Assembly: GCA_016169945.1 (NCBI GenBank)
Contig: JADLSH010000155.1
Span: 3,045,501 to 3,109,500, forward strand
Direction of reading: 5' to 3'
DNA length: 64,000 nucleotides
DNA from: Trachythela sp. YZ-2020
Taxonomy: Eukaryota; Cnidaria; Anthozoa; Malacalcyonacea; Clavulariidae
A model generated the notes under the pieces. The model did not search any database and was not told the origin of the DNA. It worked only from the letters and a program-made list of their open reading frames with translations. The translations under genes and the position numbers were made by a program. Of the stretch, positions 57,624 to 64,000 are shown piece by piece. Each line of letters begins with the position of its first letter. The first letter of the stretch is position 1.

Positions 57624-57720
57624 AGTATTAGAGTTAGGGTTAGAGTTAGAGAGAGAGGGTTAAGGTTAGAGAAAGGGTTGCGGCTAGAGAAAGGGTTAGG
57701 TTTAGAGAAATAGTCTTGTA
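57624..57720. repeat. telomere-like TTAGGG repeats, inverted to the left block
   Basis: gttagggttagagttagaga and following agaaagggtt words are the reverse complement of the left array. The order CCCTAA then TTAGGG is opposite to that left by a telomere-telomere fusion. Confidence 0.8.
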
Positions 57721-58109
57721 CTTTGTAAACTTAAGTGAGAGAGAAGAAGATAACTGTCGGGCGAAAAGGGTAGACAGGGCCACAAAATGTTGCTTGGAGA
57801 ATTATGCTTGCCCGCGCGAGGTATGCTCGAACAAGCACCGGGCCATCGGCCCTGATAGTGCATAATCGGGCCTGATAGTGCCTAATCGAGTCAAATCGGG
57901 TCTGTTCGTTCGGGCATAAAAATCTGTCAAATCTAATAAAAACGGTTCTGATAGGGTCACATCGGGCCGTATAAACATTATGAATCTTTGAATAACTTCA
58001 AATACACGGAACCATTCATGAAGTAAAGAGCTAGATCAGTATGAGTCGTACAGATAAGAGACGAGATAAATCGTTTAATTGAAAATATACATCTTGCAGG
58101 CAAGGACTG

Positions 58110-58262
58110 AATTACGTGTATAAAATTATAGACTATCGCAAAAGATATAGACTTTTTGCTGCTTTACTGGTAATACTATAAACATGGTCGTTCCATTTCA
58201 GATCTTCCCTTACAATCAAAGCCAGGATTTTATTAGAGGAAACTTTCGGTAGAGGTTGGCCA
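58110..58262 (-). pseudogene. LINE RT thumb fragment
   Basis: The minus strand reads VSSNKILALIVREDLKWNDH and VYSITSKAAKSLYLLR, the thumb block (LGL-x-x-x-DLKWNDH) of a CR1-like LINE. About 45 codons, then a stop. Confidence 0.7.
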
Positions 58263-58477
58263 AGTGTAGTTATTGGTTCAAACAATGGCGCCGAAATTCA
58301 TGTTCGGAATCAGGAATCGAGATTCATGTTCGGATTAATAGCAGCTCTCAAATCACATGACGGAGCTCGTGTGTGGCCACATGACTTCTTTCCACCAGTT
58401 TCGAGGCTTGTGATTGTGCAGGTATTTAACTTTCTTTTGATAGTAAATGCTGCGACAACGTTAGTAGTAATGTACGA

Positions 58478-58687
58478 CACTATACGTCACTTTTCCCATA
58501 TCGCATAATCGCATACCTTTTTACCATCATCCAAAAAGTGACGTATAGTACCACATAAATATTCTGACGTCACAACCAAAAAGTGACGTAAAAAGTGACG
58601 CATAGTCCCTCGCTCTCCTCCCTTCGGTCGTCGTCGCTCGCGCTCGCATGTATCGCTCACGTCATAAATATTCTGACGTCACAATCC
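58478..58687. promoter_or_regulatory. cluster of CRE/ATF-like sites and an inverted repeat
   Basis: TGACGT-type sites lie at 58484-58490 (acgtcac), 58539-58545, 58565-58572 (full TGACGTCA), 58584-58590, 58596-58602, 58658-58665 and 58674-58681 (full). ataaatattctgacgtcaca occurs twice as a direct repeat (58556 and 58665). actatacgtcactttt and aaaagtgacgtatagt form an inverted pair at 58479-58550. The cluster directly precedes the virus-like gene block and could be its promoter/enhancer or left end. Confidence 0.55.
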
Positions 58688-58689
58688 AA

Positions 58690-58910
58690 AACATTTCGCC
58701 AAAAGTCTCGCTACGCCGCTAGGCGCGTTCGCTCGCTCTCGCTCGTAACCCAAAACACTATGTACAAAACACTATGTACAAAAATCTACCCCTCGCTCAC
58801 TACGTTCGCGTTGCCTCGCTAACGCCGCTAGCGATAGTCGGAGGCGCGGTCGTCGCTAACGCTCGCTCTCGCTCGTCCCAAAACATTTCTCGAACATATA
58901 AATAAAATAA
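58690..58910. other. GC-richer leader before the gene block
   Basis: Repeated cgctcgctctcgctcg words (58728 and 58862) and a doubled acactatgtacaaa (58756-58780) precede the first ORF. No gene. It may belong to the same terminal/regulatory region as the CRE cluster. Confidence 0.45.
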
Positions 58911-59432
58911 ATGGCACTTAGATTTGGATACTCAAATGATGAACCAAACTTCATCCACAACAAAGCACTCAGACCACCGCGCTCTTTACAATACAGCTTT
59001 ACATATGATTACATTTCAAAAGTAACATACAGAACACCAATCTCTGTTAGACTTGGCTTTCCTGTGGGTTATATTTATGGGCCAGGACTTACTGAGGACT
59101 CTAAACTAACCCTCTTGACACACATATTTGACAATGACACTGTGATAAACGCTCTTACAGCAAGATATACGCTGCGAATTTACGACACTAACGAGGTAGC
59201 CACAGATGTGGACCTAAAAGACATAGACCTGATGACTAAAAGAGTTGGACAGTCAAAAGAGAAAAATATCCTCCATACTAGTACGCAACCCCCGCATTTA
59301 TGTAGTGTTTGCGTACCTAATAATTTAAACATACACATGCAAAGAGGTTTTAAAAAACATTACATTTTAAAACCTGCAGTAAACAACACATCCTTGTGCA
59401 ATAATCCTTGTGCAATAATCCTTATGCAATAA
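58911..59432 (+). CDS. unknown protein, first gene of the virus-like block
   Basis: ATG at 58911; 173 codons, no intron. The first 125 residues look structured and beta-rich (SLQYSFTYDYISKVTYRTPI, SVRLGFPVGYIYGPGL, then charged RIYDTNEVATDVDLKDID). The last 45 residues coincide with short tandem repeats and a segment similar to 59840-59885, so the tail may be poorly conserved or the true stop shifted. No signal peptide or membrane segment. I do not recognise it; a virion or accessory protein is only a guess from context. Confidence 0.55.
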   Translation: MALRFGYSNDEPNFIHNKALRPPRSLQYSFTYDYISKVTYRTPISVRLGFPVGYIYGPGLTEDSKLTLLTHIFDNDTVINALTARYTLRIYDTNEVATDVDLKDIDLMTKRVGQSKEKNILHTSTQPPHLCSVCVPNNLNIHMQRGFKKHYILKPAVNNTSLCNNPCAIILMQ

Positions 59433-59490
59433 TCCTTGTGCAATAATGTTTGGGAGTAATCCTTGTGCAATAGTCCTTGTGCAATACTCT
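59388..59490. repeat. tandem ccttgtgcaataat repeats
   Basis: Six to seven units of about 14 bp at the end of the first ORF and beyond. The same gtgcaat/attacacaagg theme recurs on the other strand at 62257-62350. Confidence 0.75.
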
Positions 59491-59539
59491 CTATAATGTT
59501 GGGTTGTTAAAAAACTTGGACTACCGCATATGGAACAAG

Positions 59540-59807
59540 TTAGTTGGACCTAATAATTTTACACCCCAGGTTTGTTTTACACAAATAATTACCGTTTAAA
59601 TGTGTGTATTCGAACAGTTTATGCTGGGTCTCGTACTTAATGCTTGGATACTTATCTATTATGTATTCCAACACAAGGCTTTCCAAGTATTTAATTGCAC
59701 AGGACACCTTCTCCGGAATACATACTAACTTTCTGGTATATGTATTGCGTTTGGTTTGTTGGATCCATAGACAATCTTCCCCTGTGTTTACTAACAAAAA
59801 ACTTTGT
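59540..59807 (-). CDS. unknown minus-strand frame without ATG, likely a 3' exon
   Basis: Open from just after an in-frame TAG (59808-59810) to 59540: YKQSFLLVNTGEDCLWIQQT, then a helical part SCAIKYLESLVLEYIIDKYP and HKLFEYTHL. There is no ATG near its start, but the TAG belongs to ttttttttactag, a good splice acceptor on this strand, so it may be a spliced exon. The first exon was not found; candidates lie between 59880 and 60080. Confidence 0.4.
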
Positions 59808-59889
59808 TTGTACTAGTAAAAAAAAACACACTACATTATGTAGGGTTTTAGTACCTAGGATATTTCCCAGACACAAGGGGTTTTAAAAA

Positions 59890-59975
59890 TATTTACAGCA
59901 CCCTGTGTATCTTTAAAAAAGTAGATACAGGGTAAGTATTTACAGCACCCTGTGTATCTTTTAAAAAGTAGATAA
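59890..59975. repeat. 45-50-bp direct repeat
   Basis: tatttacagcaccctgtgta plus tctttaaaaaagtagata occurs twice (59892 and 59937). It lies between the minus-strand frame and the first coiled-coil gene. Confidence 0.8.
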
Positions 59976-60083
59976 TTTACACTGCAAACATCTTGTCCCA
60001 AACACTCCTTGGTAAACAGGTGCAAAACATGGATACAAATCGTATATTTTTGTCTACAAAACACAAAATAATATATTACAAAA

Positions 60084-60500
60084 ATGGGGGTTATTAATTA
60101 TATTACCAAAAGAGTTACCAAAAAGAAAACAAATACCAGCAATGGGGACTTACACACTCTGGAGCATTGGGTGCGTTTTGCGGAGGACCAATACAGGAGG
60201 GCTAACAAGCTACAAATGGAACTGGATGTTACCTCCAAGTACGAGAAAAAGTACAAGGAAGCGGATGCCCGCGTACAAAGTCTTTTAGCGAAAATAACAC
60301 AACAATCCATGGATGCATTGGACTTGGAGTCCAAAGTTAAAAACCTGGAAACAGAGAACCACAACTTAAAGATGGACTTGGAGACAAATGGAGTTAGGAG
60401 CGAGATACTTGGAACCCTCGTATTGGAACTGGATTCCACAACAAAGGATCTTTCGGATTTAAGGGAAAGTGTTAAATCCAAAAGAGAAAGTTTAGTGTAA
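60084..60500 (+). CDS. coiled-coil protein A1 of the virus-like block
   Basis: ATG at 60084; 138 residues. Basic N-terminus (MGVINYITKRVTKKK), then a near-continuous heptad pattern from about residue 30 to 135 (ANKLQMELDVTSKYEKKYKE, QQSMDALDLESKVKNLETEN). Paralogous to the gene at 60692: both share MG-I, TLE-W, RANKLQ-ELD, QQS--LDL-S-VK-LE. It stops 5 bases before the 34-residue peptide gene. Probably a structural or scaffolding protein; function unknown. Confidence 0.75.
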   Translation: MGVINYITKRVTKKKTNTSNGDLHTLEHWVRFAEDQYRRANKLQMELDVTSKYEKKYKEADARVQSLLAKITQQSMDALDLESKVKNLETENHNLKMDLETNGVRSEILGTLVLELDSTTKDLSDLRESVKSKRESLV

Positions 60501-60505
60501 GTAAA

Positions 60506-60610
60506 ATGGATACATATTTTCTTTGTTGTCTTGTAAGACTTATTACAAATCCAGGACTACTTACACTTGGATGGTTTTTGTTCGTTTGTTATTCCATAAG
60601 ACAAGGGTAG
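60506..60610 (+). CDS. 34-residue membrane peptide p1
   Basis: ATG at 60506, stop at 60608-60610; 34 residues. The centre LITNPGLLTLGWFLFVCYSI is hydrophobic and long enough for one membrane span. The gene at 63020 encodes a 34-residue relative (identical at LITNPGLLTLGWFLF and CYSIR) although many codons differ at third positions, which argues that the frame is translated. Both copies sit directly after a coiled-coil gene. Confidence 0.72.
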   Translation: MDTYFLCCLVRLITNPGLLTLGWFLFVCYSIRQG

Positions 60611-60691
60611 GCCTGTGTGTGTGTGTTACGCTAGTGGGTTACAAATTACAAATTGTATAACTAACTTTATCCCCTGTTACAATAATAACAA

Positions 60692-60967
60692 ATGGGTATT
60701 ATTTCCTGGGTCCAAAAGAGGAGAAACAAAACACCTTACACATTGGAGTATTGGATACACATAGGGGAGGAACAGCACAAAAGAGCTAACAAACTGCAAG
60801 CGGAACTGGACATTGCCTTGGAGTACAAAAGGAGGTACTATAATGTATTACAACAGGAACAGAAACTCCTTGTACAAATAGCACAACAATCCTTGGAGAC
60901 ATTGGACTTGGCATCCAGAGTTAAGGACCTAGAAATTAAAAATTACAAACTGGGAATAAAAAACTAG
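60692..60967 (+). CDS. coiled-coil protein A2, paralogue of A1
   Basis: ATG at 60692; 91 residues. Same plan as A1 but shorter at the C-terminus: MGIISWVQKRRNKTPYTLEY, RANKLQAELDIALEYKRRYY, QQSLETLDLASRVKDLEIKN. The pair is a tandem duplication with p1 between the copies. Followed after 28 bases by the next gene. Confidence 0.75.
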   Translation: MGIISWVQKRRNKTPYTLEYWIHIGEEQHKRANKLQAELDIALEYKRRYYNVLQQEQKLLVQIAQQSLETLDLASRVKDLEIKNYKLGIKN

Positions 60968-60995
60968 GATTGTGGACTATTATTATTTGTAACCA

Positions 60996-61208
60996 ATGTT
61001 AGGTTACAAATACTTAGCGGATACCCCAGGTTGTTTTTATAAAATGGCTTTAATAATCCAAAAGCGGACGGAGAGAATATTGGACCGTTTAACAAGACTG
61101 GAAGAGAGAACTTGTGCTAATACCAAACAGAAAAGCAATGCAGTGGTGGAACCACACGAGCCATACGAACACGATCCAAACAACCTGTGGACGATGGTAA
61201 AAAACTAA
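60996..61208 (+). CDS. small unknown protein with helical segment
   Basis: ATG at 60996 (a second ATG at 61044 would remove 16 residues). 70 residues; the centre is a charged amphipathic helix (KRTERILDRLTRLEERTC), the end is acidic/polar. It stops 5 bases before the ATG of the next gene, as in operon-like compact viral genomes. Not recognised. Confidence 0.6.
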   Translation: MLGYKYLADTPGCFYKMALIIQKRTERILDRLTRLEERTCANTKQKSNAVVEPHEPYEHDPNNLWTMVKN

Positions 61209-61213
61209 GTGTT

Positions 61214-61648
61214 ATGGACATAGCATGTGTTAACGAGATAACAGATGTCGTGTGCAACACAAAGTCCATGTTTTTATTTTTTGGCCTTGGTGTAAAAACC
61301 AAGGGATTGTACAGGATTAGGGGAATGGATTCCTACACGAAAATAACAACACACATCGCAAGTATGCATTTGGAAGTTAAAAACCTAGCTAGTAGGAACA
61401 AACTATATCTGTTTATGTCCACAGGGGATGGTTCCAAGTTAAAAAGCCTATGTCGTGGTGTAACAAAAAATGGTGGGCAAAGTATGGAGTTAAAAAACCA
61501 GTGGTTCCAGGATATTAAACACATAAGCATCGAGTTAAAAAACACACAGGACCTTGTTGTGGATGTATATGTTAGGATGTTAATACATACTGTGGATCCA
61601 TTGGAAACAAGAACAACCCTTTGGACACCTAGTATAATTTTACGTTAG
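61214..61648 (+). CDS. unknown 144-residue protein
   Basis: The first ATG is at 61214 (the frame is open upstream to 61187 without another ATG). Residues MDIACVNEITDVVCNTKSMF, LFFGLGVKTKGLYRIRGMDS, and a C-terminal half rich in beta-like segments (HISIELKNTQDLVVDVYVRM). No membrane span or zinc ligand. The stop at 61646-61648 overlaps the stop of the minus-strand gene, so the two genes converge with no spacer. Not recognised. Confidence 0.6.
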   Translation: MDIACVNEITDVVCNTKSMFLFFGLGVKTKGLYRIRGMDSYTKITTHIASMHLEVKNLASRNKLYLFMSTGDGSKLKSLCRGVTKNGGQSMELKNQWFQDIKHISIELKNTQDLVVDVYVRMLIHTVDPLETRTTLWTPSIILR

Positions 61649-61854
61649 GACCTTATTGGCAAGTCCAATGTATCCCACTCGATATCCACACCATAATCCC
61701 TTTCCAAGTCCATACAAAAACTCCTACACACCATGTCCAATGTGTCCACTGCACAGTCCGCCTGCGGGTTACCACTGTTTTCCAATGTAATCCATACATT
61801 TTGGTAGGCACAGATAAATTCCTGTAATTTGGTTACAAACATTTCCAAGTCCAT
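61645..61854 (-). CDS. small unknown acidic protein
   Basis: ATG at 61854; 69 residues, acidic, with three Cys (FICAYQNVWITLENSGNPQA, then DTLDMVCRSFCMDLERD). It is the only minus-strand gene between two plus-strand genes and overlaps the stop of the left neighbour by 4 bases. The frame is free of stops over its whole length in a crowded region, which supports it; no family recognised. Confidence 0.5.
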   Translation of the reverse strand: MDLEMFVTKLQEFICAYQNVWITLENSGNPQADCAVDTLDMVCRSFCMDLERDYGVDIEWDTLDLPIRS

Positions 61855-61898
61855 TTAGTTTTTGTTTGGACCTAACGACAAACAAAAACATAAAACAA

Positions 61899-62240
61899 AT
61901 GGCCACACTACCCACTTATATGGATGCTTGGAGGTTTGTAAACAAGAATCCTCCGCAAGCACCAAAGCTAACGAAAGACCAACGAGCATATTGCGAGTAC
62001 TGGGAGGAAAACTTAACAAGTACCAGTAGTAAAAACCCGGATACAAAAAGAACTATTAAGAAATATGGTGCTGTTTACAACAAGTGTAACAAGACCTATA
62101 ACTTTTACAGGTGTAATGTATGGTGCGACATTAAAGGAAAGTACATTAGTCCTTTTAACAATGCTGTTAAACAAAAGTTTACCGAGAATTTTAAAGAGTA
62201 TGTTTATGGTCGAGGTGTAAATATGGTACCCTGGGAATAA
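61899..62240 (+). CDS. unknown 113-residue basic protein
   Basis: ATG at 61899 (MATLPTYMDAWRFVNKNPPQ); 113 residues, rich in Lys, Tyr, Asn and aromatic residues, with Cys in KCNKTYNFYRCNVWCDIKGK. It may bind nucleic acid by charge; no motif proves it. The start lies 44 bases from the divergent ATG at 61854, so the two promoters must overlap. Confidence 0.6.
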   Translation: MATLPTYMDAWRFVNKNPPQAPKLTKDQRAYCEYWEENLTSTSSKNPDTKRTIKKYGAVYNKCNKTYNFYRCNVWCDIKGKYISPFNNAVKQKFTENFKEYVYGRGVNMVPWE

Positions 62241-62256
62241 ATGTTTAATCCAGTGT

Positions 62257-62350
62257 GTGCGAGAGTAAAAAATTATTACACAAGGTCTTTTTTTAAATTA
62301 TTACACAAGGATTACACAAGGTCTTTTTAAAATTATTACACAACAAGTTA
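62257..62350. repeat. attattacacaaggtcttttt repeats
   Basis: Three units of about 30 bp follow the gene at 61899. T-rich cores could act in transcript ending. The theme is related to the repeats at 59388. Confidence 0.65.
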
Positions 62351-62362
62351 TGTTATGTTATT

Positions 62363-62523
62363 ACATACACACACACATATACACACATACACACACACAC
62401 ACCGAGGCATTTGTAACCTAATAAGGATTACAAATGGTAACAAAAGGTTTGTTTTACATCCAAACACACATACACACATGGTACACACAAGCACACACAC
62501 AATACACACAATACACACACATA
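62363..62523. repeat. CA-rich microsatellite leader
   Basis: Blocks of acacacac and atacacac interrupted at 62403-62460. It reads as a His-Thr repeat in the frame of the next gene but precedes its likely ATG. Confidence 0.85.
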
Positions 62524-62528
62524 AAGTA

Positions 62529-63005
62529 ATGGATACATTAATGCGAAAATCTGTATTAGAGTTGCGGAGTATTGGGAAAAGTCTTGGGTTTACAAATACA
62601 AGGAGTTATGGGAAACATAACAAAGAGGACTTAGCAAGAAGAATACATGGACAAGTTAAAAAGGAGGATCCAACAGATCCAACCAATAGTATTGTTCCAT
62701 CCAATAGTAATGTTATCTCCTTAATGGAAAAGGAGATAACTTTGCTACGAGAAGCAGTAAAATCCTTAAAGCAGGACATAGTGGAACTACGAGACACCCT
62801 AATGGAAATTAAAAAAAGTAAACCATTGGAAATCCAAGAGTTAAAAGAGGTGTTTGGAACACATAAAAAACAGGTTCAAAACCAATGGGATGTATTACAT
62901 GTGGCCGTTATAAATAATTTAGAGACTTTACAGACAATGGAGGAAGAAAAAGAAGAGAAGGAACTAAACAAGGCGATAAAAAAGAAGCAGGAGGGTTGGT
63001 GGTAA
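62529..63005 (+). CDS. SAP-like, coiled-coil protein of the virus-like block
   Basis: ATG at 62529 chosen because everything upstream in frame is CA repeat. 158 residues. Residues 1-42 (MDTLMRKSVLELRSIGKSLG, then NKEDLARRIHG) match the helix-extended-helix pattern of SAP/HeH domains, which bind DNA. Residues 62-150 form a long coiled coil (MEKEITLLREAVKSLKQDIV, then heptads to EEEKEEKELNKAIKKKQ). Fifteen bases later comes the second 34-residue peptide. Confidence 0.68.
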   Translation: MDTLMRKSVLELRSIGKSLGFTNTRSYGKHNKEDLARRIHGQVKKEDPTDPTNSIVPSNSNVISLMEKEITLLREAVKSLKQDIVELRDTLMEIKKSKPLEIQELKEVFGTHKKQVQNQWDVLHVAVINNLETLQTMEEEKEEKELNKAIKKKQEGWW

Positions 63006-63019
63006 GGTATGTTAAGTAA

Positions 63020-63124
63020 ATGGATTCTTATATTATCGGTTGTCTTTTAAAACTTATAACTAATCCTGGGTTACTTACACTTGGATGGTTTTTGTTTGCT
63101 TGTTATTCTATAAGACACTCCTAA
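63020..63124 (+). CDS. 34-residue membrane peptide p2
   Basis: ATG at 63020, stop 63122-63124. MDSYIIGCLLKLITNPGLLT then LGWFLFACYSIRHS: one hydrophobic span with a short charged end. Relative of p1 at 60506 with the same length and position behind a coiled-coil gene. Synonymous differences outnumber replacements in the shared core. Confidence 0.72.
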   Translation: MDSYIIGCLLKLITNPGLLTLGWFLFACYSIRHS

Positions 63125-63156
63125 GTTATACCTTGGAACTTAGAGAGAGAGTTGTA

Positions 63157-63183
63157 ATTATTAAACTTGTAAAGTTTAATAAT
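63157..63183. terminator. perfect 12-bp-arm hairpin between convergent genes
   Basis: attattaaactt, spacer gta, aagtttaataat. It lies 32 bases after the p2 stop and 19 bases before the 3' end of the minus-strand gene at 63203, exactly where a two-way transcription end is needed. The role is inferred from position. Confidence 0.4.
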
Positions 63184-63202
63184 GGTTTTGGAAAAATATG
63201 CC

Positions 63203-63388
63203 TTAATCCTCCTCTGGATAATGGCAAACAGTATATGTAGGGTCCAACTCGTATTTATAATCCGGATCCATAGCAAGGCGTTCCTCTATTAGTTCCTCCT
63301 CCGTAAAACCACGAATTTGTACATTCTCGACTAATATACCATTTACCCAACGTAAAAATCTTGGTTTAGTTTGTTTTATGCTATGCAT
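63203..63388 (-). CDS. small unknown acidic protein
   Basis: ATG at 63388; 61 residues. Basic start (MHSIKQTKPRFLRWVNGILV), acidic second half (FTEEELIEERLAMDPDYKYE) and a short aromatic end. Last gene of a minus-strand group of three. Not recognised. Confidence 0.55.
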   Translation of the reverse strand: MHSIKQTKPRFLRWVNGILVENVQIRGFTEEELIEERLAMDPDYKYELDPTYTVCHYPEED

Positions 63389-63446
63389 ATTTATTTAACT
63401 TTTTTTTACCCACAAGGTAAGAAGATTTGATTTGTATAATGGTTCC

Positions 63447-63716
63447 CTATTGGTAATGTCGTTTGTCTCCACAGTGTTTTCCTGGAACACATGCACAGTC
63501 GAACTCCTCCATAATTCTGTTTCCAAGACATATGTTTCTAAGTTCTTTCACATTCCCATTGTTTTTAAGTTTTAACAACTTTTTGTACTTGTTTGGAAGA
63601 GGTATGTCGTCCTGTGTTTTTGGTTTACATTGTTCTAAAACAAGTTGTTGGAGTGTTTTTGGCTCCATAGTTCTTACTTTTAATTTTGGAGGTATAAATG
63701 CCGATCTAACATCCAT
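63447..63716 (-). CDS. unknown basic protein with C-terminal Cys cluster
   Basis: The true ATG is probably 63716 (MDVRSAFIPPKLKVRTMEPK); the frame is open further up only from a non-ATG codon. 89 residues; Lys/Leu-rich middle (NKYKKLLKLKNNGNVKELRN) and an end with FDCACVPGKHCGDKRH, which could hold a metal ion. It overlaps the end of the upstream gene by 37 bases. Confidence 0.55.
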   Translation of the reverse strand: MDVRSAFIPPKLKVRTMEPKTLQQLVLEQCKPKTQDDIPLPNKYKKLLKLKNNGNVKELRNICLGNRIMEEFDCACVPGKHCGDKRHYQ

Positions 63717-64000
63717 AGTATTTTCCTTTTTAAATGTCTCATTTCGCACAAGACTTTGTAAACAGCATCCTTTTTGTGGTACTTTGCAATTGTACCATCC
63801 CCACACAAAACAGCTATTATTTTTGTTTCCGGAACCCAAATTTTATCTATTACACCACCATTAATACTATCGTTGTATATTATAGGGAGTTTGTCTAATG
63901 GTAGCAGGTGCCACCACTCCTGGTCTTGGACAACAGTAACATTTCTGTATTTTTTTCTAGTTACCTTATTTGTTTGTATCTTACCAAGTCGTATGGAACA
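63680..64000 (-). CDS. unknown protein, runs off the right edge (partial)
   Basis: The minus strand is open for 107 codons from the edge to TAA at 63682-63680. Residues include TRKKYRNVTVVQDQEWWHLL, PLDKLPIIYNDSINGGVIDK and IWVPETKIIAVLCGDGTIAK. The start lies beyond the window. The W-W and beta-like pattern suggest a globular protein; no family recognised. Its 3' end overlaps the next gene in another frame. Confidence 0.6.
   Translation of the reverse strand, partial: CSIRLGKIQTNKVTRKKYRNVTVVQDQEWWHLLPLDKLPIIYNDSINGGVIDKIWVPETKIIAVLCGDGTIAKYHKKDAVYKVLCEMRHLKRKILWMLDRHLYLQN

Larger units (their letters stand above)
56779..57985. mobile_element. fold-back element with telomere-like arms
   Basis: attcataatg (56779) and cattatgaat (ending 57985) start long inverted arms. 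Outer parts repeat cccgatttgacccgattagg-(a/c)actatcagg-c-cgatta units (three on the left, fewer on the right). Next come matching tttcttctctctc--ttaa and aagtgcaagattatttct blocks, then CCCTAA-type repeats on the left and TTAGGG-type on the right. The centre near 57550-57620 has taagtcttgctct and agagcaagactta. The whole is one imperfect palindrome of about 1.2 kb without a gene. Confidence 0.75.

Noticed and set aside
57170..57720. Chromosome end or ancient telomere-telomere fusion
   Set aside because: The repeats are degenerate, flanked by unique sequence on both sides, and ordered CCCTAA then TTAGGG, the opposite of a fusion.
58595..58822. ORF of 75 codons in the GC-rich leader
   Set aside because: It overlaps the CRE sites and repeated cgctcg words; its composition is driven by these repeats.
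59604..59886. Plus-strand ORFs antisense to the minus-strand exon
   Set aside because: They mirror the helical minus-strand frame and have no start context or similarity that supports them.
62355..62528. N-terminal His-Thr repeat on the SAP-like protein
   Set aside because: It is the translation of the CA microsatellite and starts from a non-ATG codon; the ATG at 62529 is followed directly by the SAP-like domain.
63717..63839. Longer form of the Cys-cluster protein starting at 63839
   Set aside because: The first codon is TTG, with a stop two codons upstream. The same DNA encodes the partial protein that runs in from the right edge; the ATG at 63716 is the simpler start.

Overview
The window reads as nuclear DNA of an early-branching animal, most probably a cnidarian (anthozoan-like). 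I infer this from AT-rich spliced DNA, a secreted PAN-EGF-pentraxin gene, Penelope-like elements (PLEs) with GIY-YIG endonucleases, APE-type LINEs with short tandem 3' tails, a PIF/Harbinger transposon, tRNA-derived SINEs and TTAGGG-type telomere-like repeats. No bacterial operon, rRNA gene, functional tRNA gene or CRISPR array is visible. Most coding-looking frames belong to mobile elements.

Layout. 0-5.5 kb: a LINE fragment and a nearly full-length LINE (+). 7.5-22.3 kb: one host gene on the minus strand, rebuilt from five GT-AG exons whose phases all agree (376 codons plus stop). It encodes signal peptide, PAN/apple domain, EGF and pentraxin domain. Its first exon and promoter are tandemly repeated three times at 17-23 kb. 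Intron 3 holds a LINE, and introns 1 and 2 hold fold-back hairpins. 23.2-25.1 kb: a decayed fragment with an A32-like packaging ATPase relic. 26.0-27.6 kb: a tandem array of about 281-bp units, each carrying a hammerhead ribozyme on the minus strand (retrozyme-like), broken by a 634-bp MITE with perfect 34-bp TIRs and a 9-bp target duplication. 27.6-38.4 kb: PLEs in both orientations with hammerhead motifs. One PLE is split by a 4.3-kb near-palindromic element carrying two head-to-head copies of a zinc-finger/acidic gene. 38-45.7 kb: LINE pieces, two SINEs, a TIR element with a RecQ-like helicase relic, and two further inverted-repeat elements. 46.1-53.2 kb: a three-level nest (inverted-repeat element, then LINE, then PIF/Harbinger with both of its genes). 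53.2-56.6 kb: a decayed LINE and a paralogue of the palindrome-borne gene. 56.8-58.0 kb: a fold-back element whose inner arms are telomere-like repeats.

58.5-64.0 kb is unlike the rest. It holds a cluster of CRE/ATF-like sites and then about fourteen short, closely packed, almost entirely intronless genes on both strands, some overlapping, running off the right edge. It includes tandem coiled-coil paralogues, a SAP-like coiled-coil gene, and two paralogous 34-residue membrane peptides, each directly downstream of a coiled-coil gene. The compact layout suggests an integrated DNA virus or a virus-like large transposon. No hallmark gene lies within the window, so this is inference.

The strongest leads are the virus-like block with its duplicated coiled-coil plus 34-residue peptide cassettes, the hammerhead-bearing tandem array, the palindromic gene carrier and its relative at 56 kb, and the triplicated first exon of the PAN-EGF-pentraxin gene.
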